Origin: Phorcus lineatus | Taxonomy: Eukaryota; Mollusca; Gastropoda; Trochida; Trochidae | Reading direction: 5' to 3' | Length of the DNA: 64,000 nt | NCBI GenBank assembly: GCA_921293015.1 | Contig: OV121089.1 | Coordinates: 46,571,220 to 46,635,219, forward strand | Program-made: the position numbers and the translations under genes | Shown: positions 38,901 through 49,533 of the stretch, piece after piece | How the letters are laid out: each line of letters starts with the position of its first letter | Numbering within the stretch: the stretch's first letter is position 1 | The notes under the pieces: model-generated | Databases searched by the model: none | Told to the model about the DNA's origin: nothing | What the model saw: only the letters and a program-made list of their open reading frames with translations

Positions 38901-40083
38901 GCGAGTAATTGGGCTGCCCTCAGACTGTTATGGTGAGGAAAGTCCTGAGTAATATGAGTATTTTTTCAACTTTTATTCATCAGAAGACGGTCTATTTTAA
39001 TAAGACTGTTGTTTCTATAAACTTTGCACATTTTCGGCTTCTCAGCCAGAAATACTGCTAAGCAGCAACTTTGCACCTAACATTTCAAAATTTGTACAAG
39101 TGGTTTGACACCTCTCAAAAATTAATGTGGGAGCTAGTTTCGAAAACCTCTAAATAATTTCTCCTCCTGTCGTAGGAAGCTTAATTTTTCTGAATGACAT
39201 CTACTTTATCTGTAGACTGAAAGTTATTCATTAATACACAAGCTCCTTCAAGTCCGGTGAGACTATAGGATGCATATTTGATTTCTTTTATCCTGTTTGA
39301 GATCCATTAATCAGTGCGTCTGTCTGACTTAGATCGGACAGCTTTTCTCAAAACAGTTTAAGTTCGGATAACCAAAAATTGTATGGCTAAAAGTGAGTCA
39401 TTTATGTTATTCTTTATTATTTTTGCTCTGTTCGAAGGAATAGAGTTTCTCAGAAACTGTTCAAGTAGGACAACTACATTATGTGTGTGGCTTCAAGGTA
39501 TTAATAGCTTGATGGAGTTCAAAAATGAAAGGCATGTGATACATATTTTCTGGAGAAATTGCTTATGTTCTGGTTATTGTTTTGCTCTGCTATAGGACAC
39601 AAAATCACAGCTTGAACATAAAACCATGAGCTGTTAACCTCTTTTATCTAATGCAAAAGAAAACAAGAAACTTCATGATTTATGAATAAAACATAAAGAT
39701 GCATCTTTAGAAAGGCAATATGAACTTAGGTCATATGATACTTTTGCCCTTATGTAAGCCACATAAAAGAATTATGAAACATATTCTGTGTCACCTTATA
39801 GCTTTTACCCCTTATTTTTCAGCTGTGCTCTACAAAGAAATGGAGGCTCTACATCAAGGAAAAGAACACATATGTGATCATGCGAGAGCTGCACAAATGG
39901 GAGAAGGACCCTGCGAATAACGTAGCCATCATGAGTCTGATCGACATCCTGATAGGGGAGGAGCCGAAGGAAGGCATGGAGGACCTCCACCAGGTTGATG
40001 TTCCTCGGGATCTTCAGAAGGAGCTTGATCAGAATAGACAGGAGAGGCTGCAGGATGCCATGGAGGTGGTGGAGAAACAATAA
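35920..40083 (+). CDS. HGH1: HGH1 (FAM203/BRP16) armadillo-type protein
   Basis: Family members act as a cytosolic adaptor that brings the chaperonin TRiC/CCT to elongation factor 2. Three exons (35920-36595, 38122-38312, 39823-40083) splice in frame to 375 aa, close to the human length of about 390. The ATG at 35920 (MAALDEST) is preferred over an upstream in-frame ATG at 35866 because TTTCAG just before it looks like a splice acceptor for a 5' untranslated exon. Family signatures seen: FLTPSARPDVKYTALGFFLG (residues about 16-35), LLSNLTQ, RRGGIVGVLKNCCFE (about 210-224), LLLPLAGPEEFEEDDMERLP with LQYLPPEKERE in exon 2, and MRELHKWEKDP with IGEEPKEGMEDL in exon 3. No frameshift or missing block was seen. 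Confidence 0.95.
36740..37680 (+). repeat. diverged tandem repeat in HGH1 intron 1
   Basis: Several decayed units of roughly 150-200 bp recur, each with a GGCC-containing pyrimidine/purine block (GGCCCTAAGGGCC-like), CACACCCT, an AAACCTATTT-like word and TAGAAAGCTGAAAT-like words. It is non-coding. Confidence 0.55.
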
Positions 40084-41746
40084 AGATCATGGGAATTTTA
40101 TTTATCTTTTGTAATTTTTTCGATCACTCTGTCTAGCCTACAATAGTAAAATTCTTGTACTATTTTCATGTTCCTTGTGGGATTTGAACTAAAACTTTCA
40201 TCACTCACCATACCAAGAACTTACCATCATTTTTTGTCAGCTTGAGATGGTGACTATAATTACATTGTCTATGACATATTTTTCTAGTCATGGATGATCT
40301 TCATCAAGGTTGTTTTTGTAAATGGCTAAACAGTAGCGAGGTGAGTGCTGGAAAATTCAGTGACGGTTGGTTAAATTTATAAAAATGATATTCAGCAATT
40401 TCAGGGTCTATTTTTCAAAGCTTGCTCGGGTCTCTCTATTAATCACTGAAAATATTTGTATTAATTGTTTCTGATCACAATCTGGTAAAAATTTTTACAC
40501 TTATATTTGCATTTAATGCTCTTTACCTTATTTCAAGTAAATGTTTTAAAAATCATCCCCATCATTGTTGTTCCATACAAGACAGATATTAATTCTTAGC
40601 AATATTTATAAGGTAGTCACGATGTTATTTGTTTACATGCTTAGACTGGAATTGTTGACAAGAGAAACATTCAACACTAATGAAAAACAACTTAACTCCC
40701 TACATCACCGTTCTTTGAAGTAAAATCTAAAGAGATGTCAAAAAGAGTTTTTTAAACTTGAAATAATGTGAAGCTGTTATTTTGTCATAACAAAGATGGA
40801 CCGGTGGACTCCTGATCTTTAAATATTCAATTTTAAAGATATTTAGTTTATCATTCATAATCAACAATATAAGAATAAGATTGTAAGATACCATTGATTA
40901 GCGGTACGTAAAGGCTATTGTTAGTGAAAGAATCCATTGAACTTCATAGGATTACGTTTCACTACCTTGTCATGTCATGTCTCGTCTAGTGTACATGCAG
41001 AATGCTTTGTAATCATAGATTGATGTAAAAACTGCCAGCGTCTTCTGGCTTACAGGAATGTCAGAAATGCTTTCTAATTATAGTTGAAGAAACATGTCAT
41101 CATAAAAATATTATCACATACAAAATTGATAATCAGCGCACAAGAAATGTGTAAGATACACTATGCACTGTTTTCTGGTTTATCATCATTATGAAACGTG
41201 ATCTTTCTGAGTTATGTCTTACTTTTTCAGTTTGAAAATTGTTTGCAAGTTCAACATTGTGTAATGTTGTTGTATTGTTGAATCACACTCTTTCTTGTTT
41301 TGATTGTGTAGCCTAACTAATTCTGTTATGTTCTATGTATTCATTGAATATCTCAGAGAGACTTAACGGCTTTGAATCCTGTCTTGAAGTTTCTGGAATA
41401 CGACAACACTATGGGAAGGCTGACTGTGGAAAACTAAAAAATGTACGTTCAGGTTTCTTCTTTCTTTGAGATGATTCTGCTGCACCGCCTTTCTTTTTGG
41501 ATACAAATTCACAAGGCGGATACGAGTAGGAATTACTTATCGATAACGTTGATGCACTTTCAGAATGTTATTTTCATACTTAAGCTGTCAATTTTGAATT
41601 GTATGAGTAGACAGATTGCAAGAAAGGCTGTCCAGCAAATCTTTTCAAAATTTGTGCGTCTTCTACTGTACTAGGAAATAAGAAACTTGTTGTACAAGCT
41701 GTTTCACTTTGAATTGTGTTTGTATTGTTTAAATCATTTTCCGCTC
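40084..41746. other. HGH1 downstream region, no gene seen
   Basis: AT-rich DNA without supported exons. An AATAAA hexamer (40079-40084) overlaps the HGH1 stop codon; whether it is used cannot be judged here. Confidence 0.5.
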
Positions 41747-41834
41747 TCTACTACTACTACCACTACTACTACTACTACTACCACCACCACCACCACCACC
41801 ACCACCACCACTACTACTCCTACCACTACTACTC

Positions 41835-41884
<50 letters not shown>

Positions 41885-42269
41885 GCTACCACTACTACTA
41901 CTGCTACTACTACTCCTACCACTACTACTCCTACCACTACTACTACTACTACTACTACTGCTACTCCTACCACTACTACAACAACTTCTACTACTACTAC
42001 TCCTACCACTACTACTACTACTCCTACCACTACTACTCCTACCACTACTACTACTACTACTACTACTCCTACCACTACTACTACTACTCCTACCACTACT
42101 ACTCCTACCACTACTACTACTGCTACTCCTACTCCTACCACTACTACTACTACTCCTACCACTACTACTCCTACCACTACTACTACTACTACTGCTACTC
42201 CTACAACTACTACAACAACTTCTACTACTACTACTCCTACCACTACTACTACTCCTACCACTACTACTC

Positions 42270-42313
<44 letters not shown>

Positions 42314-42392
42314 GCTACTCCTACCACTACTACAACAACTTCTACTACTACTACTCCTACCACTACTACTACTACTCCTACCACTACTACTC

Positions 42393-42424
<32 letters not shown>

Positions 42425-42497
42425 CCTACCACTACTACAACAACTTCTACTACTACTACTCCTACCACTACTACTACTACTCCTACCACTACTACTC

Positions 42498-42548
<51 letters not shown>

Positions 42549-42941
42549 CTACCACTACTACTACTACTACTACTGCTACTGCTACAACTACTACAACAAC
42601 TTCTACTACTACTACTCCTACCACTACTACTACTACTACTCCTACCACTACTACTACTACTACTACTCCTACCACTACTACTCCTACCACTACTACTACT
42701 ACCACTACTACTCCTACCACTACTACTACTACTACTACTCCTACCACTACTACTCCTACCACTACTACTACTACTCCTACCACTACTACTGCTACTCCTA
42801 CCACTACTACAACAACTTCTACTACTACTACTACTCCTACCACTACTACAACAACTACTACTCCTACCACTACTCCTACTACTACTACTACTACTACTAC
42901 TACCACTACCACTACTCCTACCACTACTACTACTGCTACTC

Positions 42942-42980
<39 letters not shown>

Positions 42981-43081
42981 CTACCACTACTACAACAACT
43001 ACTACTCCTACCACTACTCCTACTACCACTACTACTGCTGCTACTATTACTACTGCTGCTGCTACTACTACTATTACTGCT
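41747..43081. repeat. compound (ACT/ACC/CCT)n trinucleotide array
   Basis: About 1.3 kb made almost only of ACT, ACC, CCT and ACA triplets. The common phrase is ACTCCTACCACTACT, and a higher-order marker ACAACAACTTCTACT recurs irregularly. Because few stop codons can arise, three frames stay open for 470-540 codons (Thr/Pro-rich, Tyr/His-rich and, on minus, Val/Gly-rich). None has non-repeat coding sequence that looks like a protein, so no gene is called. Confidence 0.95.
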
Positions 43082-43111
43082 GCTACAACTATTTCACTTT
43101 GAATTGTGTCT

Positions 43112-43180
43112 GTACTCCTACAACTACTACTTCTACTACTACTTCTACAACAACTACTACTACTACTGCTGCTACTACTA

Positions 43181-43242
<62 letters not shown>

Positions 43243-43243
43243 A
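43112..43243. repeat. second trinucleotide tract ending in (GCT)15
   Basis: ACT/TTC-type triplets followed by about fifteen uninterrupted GCT units (43198-43242). It is separated from the main array by a near-copy of the sequence that flanks the array on its left (41701-41724). Confidence 0.9.
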
Positions 43244-43381
43244 TCACTGCTATGTCCAATGGCTTTAACAAGTTGATCTATCATTTGGCACAGCTGGGGC
43301 AGTCGGCATTGAAAGATGATTGAATACATAGCTGTCCTTTGAAACATGGCAAAATATTAAACAAATATTGACTTTAAGTGA

Positions 43382-43450
43382 GGTTGATCCAATGATTTAT
43401 CGACCTTGGACATGTGATATTCACAGAGGCGATAAATCATTGGATCAACC
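43382..43450. repeat. perfect 21-bp inverted repeat (hairpin)
   Basis: The arms at 43382-43402 and 43430-43450 are perfect reverse complements (GGTTGATCCAATGATTTATC plus G), with a 27-bp loop. It lies just outside a small element that starts at 43501. Confidence 0.85.
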
Positions 43451-43500
43451 AGGGATCGTATAGACTAGTATAGACTCGTATAGTCTGAAGTCTATAATTG

Positions 43501-43712
43501 TTTTATTATATGAAATAGGTCTTAAATTACAATTCTTCTGTTATTTCCGGTAAACCGGGATTTCCTAGAGCTATTTTTATCCATCGGAGGTGTTTGGATT
43601 GTTATATCAACCTCTCGCGATTCACACAGGTTGACATCACTTGTCGTCAATGCTGTCATGTGACCAAGTAGGCCAATCAGAAAGACGGAAATAATACATT
43701 CATATAATAAAA
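43501..43712. mobile_element. small TIR element with TTTTATTATATGA ends, copy 1
   Basis: The ends TTTTATTATATGAA and TTCATATAATAAAA are inverted. The interior shares GGCCAATCAGAAA (reverse orientation) with the copy at 48495-48807. It is 212 bp, with no coding potential. Confidence 0.6.
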
Positions 43713-46419
43713 TACAATATGTTTTCAACAGCAATACAAATTTTATTTGTAAACAATAATCTTTTCCAGCAAACTCTCCAAAAGAAAATTTTATATATGA
43801 ATTTAGAGACCTGTCCTGACAAAATATATTATACATTAGACACCAAACAGCATTTTCTTCTTTGAAATATGAGAAAATGTATTCATACAATAGATGCAAA
43901 AGCAGAAGGTATATTTCAAAAGTAAACCAAATCTTCTTCAGGGAACTTACGAAATGTATACACATACATTTCTCTCATGCAAACAAAATGTATTTAGATT
44001 ATGGATACAAAATAAAGTCTCAGTGAAATTGTTCAAAGAAGGATTGAAAATGTGCGAGTAAACATCGGATGGTTTTGACTTCTTGACTTCTTGATCAATC
44101 TTCTTTAATACGATGAATTCATTTCGACCAGTGTATTGGTCTTTTCATCTATGGTTAACAACTCGAAGCATACACATATTTATATAGGAACAGTACAATA
44201 AATGGATATTATCAACATTGTAACATGTGAATGGACAATTATTAAATCAGTCTTCTGTTGCCAGTCACGTTATGATTGCCTCAAGCACCCATAATCAGGT
44301 GTGACTTAAAACCATTAAGGTAATTGAGGTATGGTGGATTCCTGCGTAAATATGGAATAAATTCAAAATAATGGAAAACATGTCTTGCTCCTAAAGAAAT
44401 TTAATATATATGTTATGAAGTGAGCTGGCTGTGGAGAAGACCAAACAGGAGGTACTTGCAGCAAGAGAGGGTACATAATCCTGTAAACATGTATCCCCGT
44501 TAATGCACACATAGATTAATGCGAAGCTAACTGCATTCCCACGTTTACAATCTGTTCATTTTATAAAATGTGCACTGAGAATGAAACGGCGGTGAAAATC
44601 AAAGAACAATCTCTTACTAAAGGATATAAACCCCAACTGAAAATTAATCGACGTTGCATTTGACGTCCATTGGTAAACCTACATGCATAGCAAAAACATT
44701 TGTCTAAAACCGGTTTCTTTTACAAAGATGGACTCGAACCAAACATATTTCAACAGGTTGATTTAAAAATGAAATGAATTTTGTGTGTTCACATACTCTA
44801 TCTATAAAATGAATGAAAATTTTTAAAAATATTTCAATCGAAATAAATATTGGATATTTGACATTTCTCTTGGAATATCATGGATTTCTTACCGAATGAA
44901 GTAGATGTTTATATTTTCACAAGTGACGCAGCAAGAAAGATTTAATATACATGTATACCCTTCGTTTGAAATGTGACAAACTCGTAGTGCTAAATAACAA
45001 ACAATAATCAGTTTAAGGGAGATTGTTCACAGAAGGATTCACTTGACTCTACTTTGAAACATGACAAAATGGATGCAAAAACATAGAGGAATCCTTATCA
45101 GGGAATATATTTTCAAAGAAGAGTGGAATATTTACATTTGCCTACCTCTTCTTTCAAACATAACAAACATAAAACAATGCATTTATAAAATGGATTCAAA
45201 ATAAATACATATATTTTAAAAGTAAACAGCAATCTTTTTAATTGTTCAATTATATAATATAAAATATCAAATTTACTAATATGACGTTTTAAACGAATCC
45301 AAAGACTCATTTCAAAATGGGTGGAAAATAAACGATATACTTCAACAATGTTTTTAAGGAAATTTGTCAAAGAGAGTTGAATATTTACATTAACATATAA
45401 CAACTGTAAAATATGGCAAAATGAATATAGATATTTCAACAGTAATCTTCATGAGGGAAATTGTTCAAAAAAAGGATTGAGCAAGAAGCATTACATTCCT
45501 CTCCTAACAAGACAAACTGTAAATGGATTCAAAATTAATATATGTAAGTCAGTGTAGAACAGATTCTTGGTTATATTGTCAAAATAATGACTTATCATAT
45601 TCACTAACATGCCTTTTTAGAAAGATAATCAAAACATAACAAAATATATTTACAATTTAGTTGCAAAATGAAGATCCAAGTCAGTGTTAAAAGACTTAGT
45701 TATATAGACAAAGGAGAGAGTTATCAAATTCACTTAAATGCCATTTAAAAAGATAATAACATTACTATGCAAAATGGTTGAAAAATAAATACATATACTA
45801 AAACAAATATTTTTTAGGGAAATTGTTCAAAGTAGGATTCAATATATACATTTACATATCTCTACTGTGAAACATGACAAAGTGTATTTACGCAATGGAT
45901 GAAAAAATAAATATGTCAGTGCACAAAAAACTCATTGTCAAAAACAGAGCTTTATCATATGCACTAAAATTTCTTTTTTAGAACTGAACTTATATATTTG
46001 CAAATAAGTACAAAATAGATACAAAGTAGCATCGAATATATATACTTAGACATCTCTTCCTTGAAACATCAAACAATGCATTTACAAAATGGATGCAAAT
46101 TAAACATGTACATTTCATAAGTAACAAGCAATTTTTTCAGAAAAAAATTTCAAAGAAGTATTTATTATTTGCACTCATACGTACCTCTTCTTTGATACAT
46201 CACACAATTTATTTACAAAATAGATGCAAAAAAGAAAAAAGACTCAGAGTTATATTGACAGAACAGAGATTTATCATATTCACTAAAATGGCTTTTTTAA
46301 GATGATCAAATCTCTGTGCAAAATGGGTACAACATAAATGCATATATTTTGATAAAAAAAATTCAGTTCAATATTTACTTTTATATCCAAAACTGAGATA
46401 TCTCTTGTGGAAGATCAAG

Positions 46420-46441
46420 CGATATCTCCTAGGAGATATCG
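46420..46441. repeat. perfect 22-bp palindrome centred on CCTAGG
   Basis: It reads CGATATCTCCT followed by its exact complement. A second half-copy, CTAGGAGATATCGTTTT, follows immediately. No function can be assigned. Confidence 0.85.
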
Positions 46442-46683
46442 TTTCTAGGAGATATCGTTTTGACAGTAGATTTTAAACAATGCCCTATTACAGTCAAGTT
46501 CTTGACATCACAATTGTTTTACATCATCAAGTAATGACATCACAATGCTATGATGTCATAAACATGATGACATCACAATGCTGTGACATCACTCCACTGA
46601 GAGTCTAAGAGTAGTGCAGTGTTCAGATAATCACATTTTTCACGGAATCGAAATGAAAAATGATTTTGGATGATAAATAGAAT

Positions 46684-46807
46684 CTCACCCTCGTGTCTTC
46701 TGATATCAAATATAACAACACTCGTTGATAAAAGTAAAATATTGTAAAATTTTGTAACTTTTATCAACTCGTGTTGATATATTTGATATCAGAAGACACT
46801 TGGGTGA
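46684..46807. repeat. long imperfect palindrome (about 50-bp arms)
   Basis: The left arm starts TCACCC and carries TGTCTTCTGATATCAAATAT and GTTGATAAAAGT. The right arm repeats all of these as the reverse complement and ends GGGTGA. The loop is about 20 bp of AT-rich DNA. It is probably a foldback element. Confidence 0.75.
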
Positions 46808-47999
46808 TATTCTCTATATATAACTACTGTGAAACATGACAAAGTGTATTTACACAATGTATATACATGTATACATTTATATCAGTGTACAAAAAGACTC
46901 ATAGTAAAATTGTCAAAAAGTTAGCCTTATCATAAGGATTTTTAAAAAATTCAGAATGAGCAAATATCTTTGCAAAATGGGTACAAAATAAATAAATAAA
47001 TGTTATATTCTTCTTCATGGTATTGTTAAAAAACGGATTGATAATATACATATTTCTACTTTGAAACATGAACAAATATATTTACACAAGGGATAAAAAA
47101 ATATATGCATATATATCAACAGTTCTCTTTTTGAGGGAAATTGTTCAAAGAAGGTTGAACATTCAAACTGACATGTTTCTACTTTGCAACATTACAAAAT
47201 CTATTTTAACAATGATTGCTAAACATATATTTCAACTGTAAGAGTAAGATTTTTTAAGGGAAATTGTTCAAGAAAGGATATAATTTTTAACCAAACATAT
47301 CTCTTCTTTAAAACATGACAAGATCACTTACAAAGTGGATGCAACAAAAAGTCATATATTGAAAAGTAAACAGCAATCATTTAAGTGTAATTATTCAAAG
47401 AAAGGTTGAATAAATAAGCATATATATCTTTTCTGAAATATGCCAAAAGGTGTTTTAAAATAGATGCAAAATGAATATAAAGTCAATGTAAAAAGGACTC
47501 TAGTTGTATTGACAGTAGAGATATTAATCATATTCACCAACATGCCTTTGTTAAAGATGATCACATCTCTTTGCAAATTTGTTAAAAATAAATGTATATA
47601 TTTCAGCAATCATTACAGGGAATTATTCAAAGGATTGATTATTTACATTAACATATCTCTACTTGGAAACATACAACATCAGCGTCAAATAATATTATTA
47701 TCTATATTGTCAAATTGAGTAAATTATACATGTTACAAAATCTCTTTACAACATAAATACATATAAAAACATGTTTCATTAATTACCAATTATCGGTTGA
47801 TTGAGTAAGCACATCTAAATATTTATACTTTGAAAAATAACAAAATGTATTTACACATTTATACAAAACAACAAGGAAAAGACCATCGCTTCAAACATAA
47901 CGGAATGACTGTGTGTTGTCGTCACACATGTACATTCATATTTTCTTATGAACATTAAAACGAAAGCTATCCCTGTAGTGAGTCCAAATTCAACTCATT

Positions 48000-48370
48000 T
48001 CCATAGAAACGAAAACAATCCAGAAATATACTTATATCAAAAGGCATCACTTACGTTGGTATATTTTCAGAAAGATATGATGAGAAATATGGATACCCTG
48101 CTTCGAAAAATTAGCTATCCGTGTACCAAGTTAAAAATCATCTACTTTCACGAAAGTGACAACGAAAATAAGGCTTTTCCTTAAATATGAAAAGGCATCT
48201 TTTCAGTAGATAGTGAGTACTCATGCAAAGTTTCAGAAAAAAATGATGAAAACAAGTATATATAGCAATTTTACAGTTGTTTTGGAGTTATGCTCTGGAG
48301 ACGAAATGATTACTGACGGACGACAATGATACGGTCATACGGTCCCACGGACATACAGACTAATGACTTT
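48000..48370. repeat. decayed dispersed repeat
   Basis: It includes a TTTTGGAGTTATGCTCTGGAG stretch followed by ACGGACG and ACGGTCATACGGTCCCACGG-type words. I recall this pattern of a receptor-like remnant ending in a CGGAC-rich tail as common in mollusc dispersed repeats. No intact frame is present. Confidence 0.4.
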
Positions 48371-48494
48371 TTCCCTCTATATTTCATATCGTCGGTATAA
48401 CAATCACACATGTAGTCTTCTACAAAATGTCCACCGTTATCGAGCCTGTTTCCCAACATCAATGATTTAACCTTCAACCGTTTCACCTAACATC

Positions 48495-48807
48495 TTTTAT
48501 TATATGATAGACGGGTGTTCTGTTTTCTGATTGGCCGAAGCAGTTGGTCATCGACAACGGTGAAGCCTTATGTTGACCGCGGGAATCGTCACACGAGGTT
48601 AACATAACAATCCTATGACCTGGAGCTAAAAATAGATCACCACTGCCAAACTCCTTACAGTGCTTACAGGAGTTTTGCGAGGAGCGCTGTTTGAAGTCGC
48701 TTCCCTTTGCAGTCATGGCAGACGATGCTAAGAAACGCTTTGCTGATGCCGACGAGGAAGAAATTCAAAGGTTGATAAAAGAAACCTTCTTTTATCATAT
48801 AATAAAA
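48495..48807 (+). mobile_element. small TIR element with TTTTATTATATGA ends, copy 2
   Basis: The ends TTTTATTATATGATA (48495-48509) and TATCATATAATAAAA (48793-48807) are perfect 15-bp inverted repeats. Inside, an ATG at 48715 opens a short frame beginning MADDAKKRFADADEEEIQRL that runs into the terminal repeat and ends soon after. The KRF plus acidic EEI pattern loosely recalls the N-terminus of Crypton-type tyrosine-recombinase proteins, but this is only a resemblance. The rest of such a protein is absent. Confidence 0.5.
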
Positions 48808-48893
48808 CAGTTATTGACTTCAGTTATCGGTGAATCAAATGGTTTATTGGCCTGTTCCGATTGATTCACCTCTATACCTGAAGTCAATAATTG
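48808..48893. repeat. imperfect inverted repeat next to the copy-2 element
   Basis: The arms are 48808-48837 (TTATTGACTTCAG then GGTGAATCA) and 48862-48893 (TGATTCACC then CTGAAGTCAATAA). It occupies the same relative place as the hairpin beside copy 1. Confidence 0.6.
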
Positions 48894-49533
48894 TATAAGA
48901 TCGTTGTCTATATCAATCCTAATACATGAAACATATTATTCTACAAAAACAGGATCAGATAATAATGCATTCATTTGTAGTTGAAATTTCTAATGTTCAT
49001 TCTCTAGTGCACAACGTAATTTCATATTAATGATTTACTAAATCAAAATTCTTAAATAAACAATTTACAATAAACAAACAAAATATGTTACATTCGCAGA
49101 CGAAGATTAATAATCATGCCCAGGTACAATTAACCTATCGCCACCTGTGAATCAAATATATTTTCCGACCAATCACAGAGCGTCGTTTATTCTACCCGCT
49201 AAGCGCATCACTGCAGACGCCATTTTGTCCGACAAACAACAAAACGTGATTTACTTCCTTGTTTGATTTCCGCTGCATACGCAGTTACAATATGTAATTC
49301 AAACACAAAAAGTGTTCGAGACTTTTATTCAATACTGTCTACATACCACGGTTAACATTCTAAGGCTGGAATTACACAACGACCGTTTTTTTACGCATGC
49401 GTTGCCAGGTGCGTTTTTTGCAATACACAAGGTGCGTTTCATCTGCGATTGACGTTATGCGTTTAAGTTTACTCTTACACTTCCCTATACATCACATAAT
49501 TCTTCTGTTCACAAGGTGTTATATTTTCAGTGT

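Larger units (their letters stand above)
43720..47900. repeat. decayed satellite-like tandem repeats, about 4 kb
   Basis: Three word groups recur many times in the same order with variable spacing. These are GGGAAATTGTTCAAAGAAGG (for example near 44026, 45446, 45826, 47140 and 47258), TTTGAAACATGACAAAATGT with ATTTACAAAATGGATGCAAA, and TTATCATATTCACTAA with CCTTTTTTAG-like words. Copies are diverged and partly rearranged. Short open frames inside it are not genes. Confidence 0.75.

Noticed and set aside
41716-43347. Three long open frames (471, 535 and 537 codons) on both strands over the triplet array
   Set aside because: They are open only because the triplet repeat cannot easily form stop codons. 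Their translations are pure Thr/Pro, Tyr/His/Ser or Val/Gly runs.
43522-43965. 147-codon minus-strand frame
   Set aside because: It spans a small TIR element and satellite DNA and looks like chance hydrophobic sequence.
45113-45439. 108-codon minus-strand frame
   Set aside because: It lies entirely in the decayed satellite, and neighbouring repeat copies break the frame.
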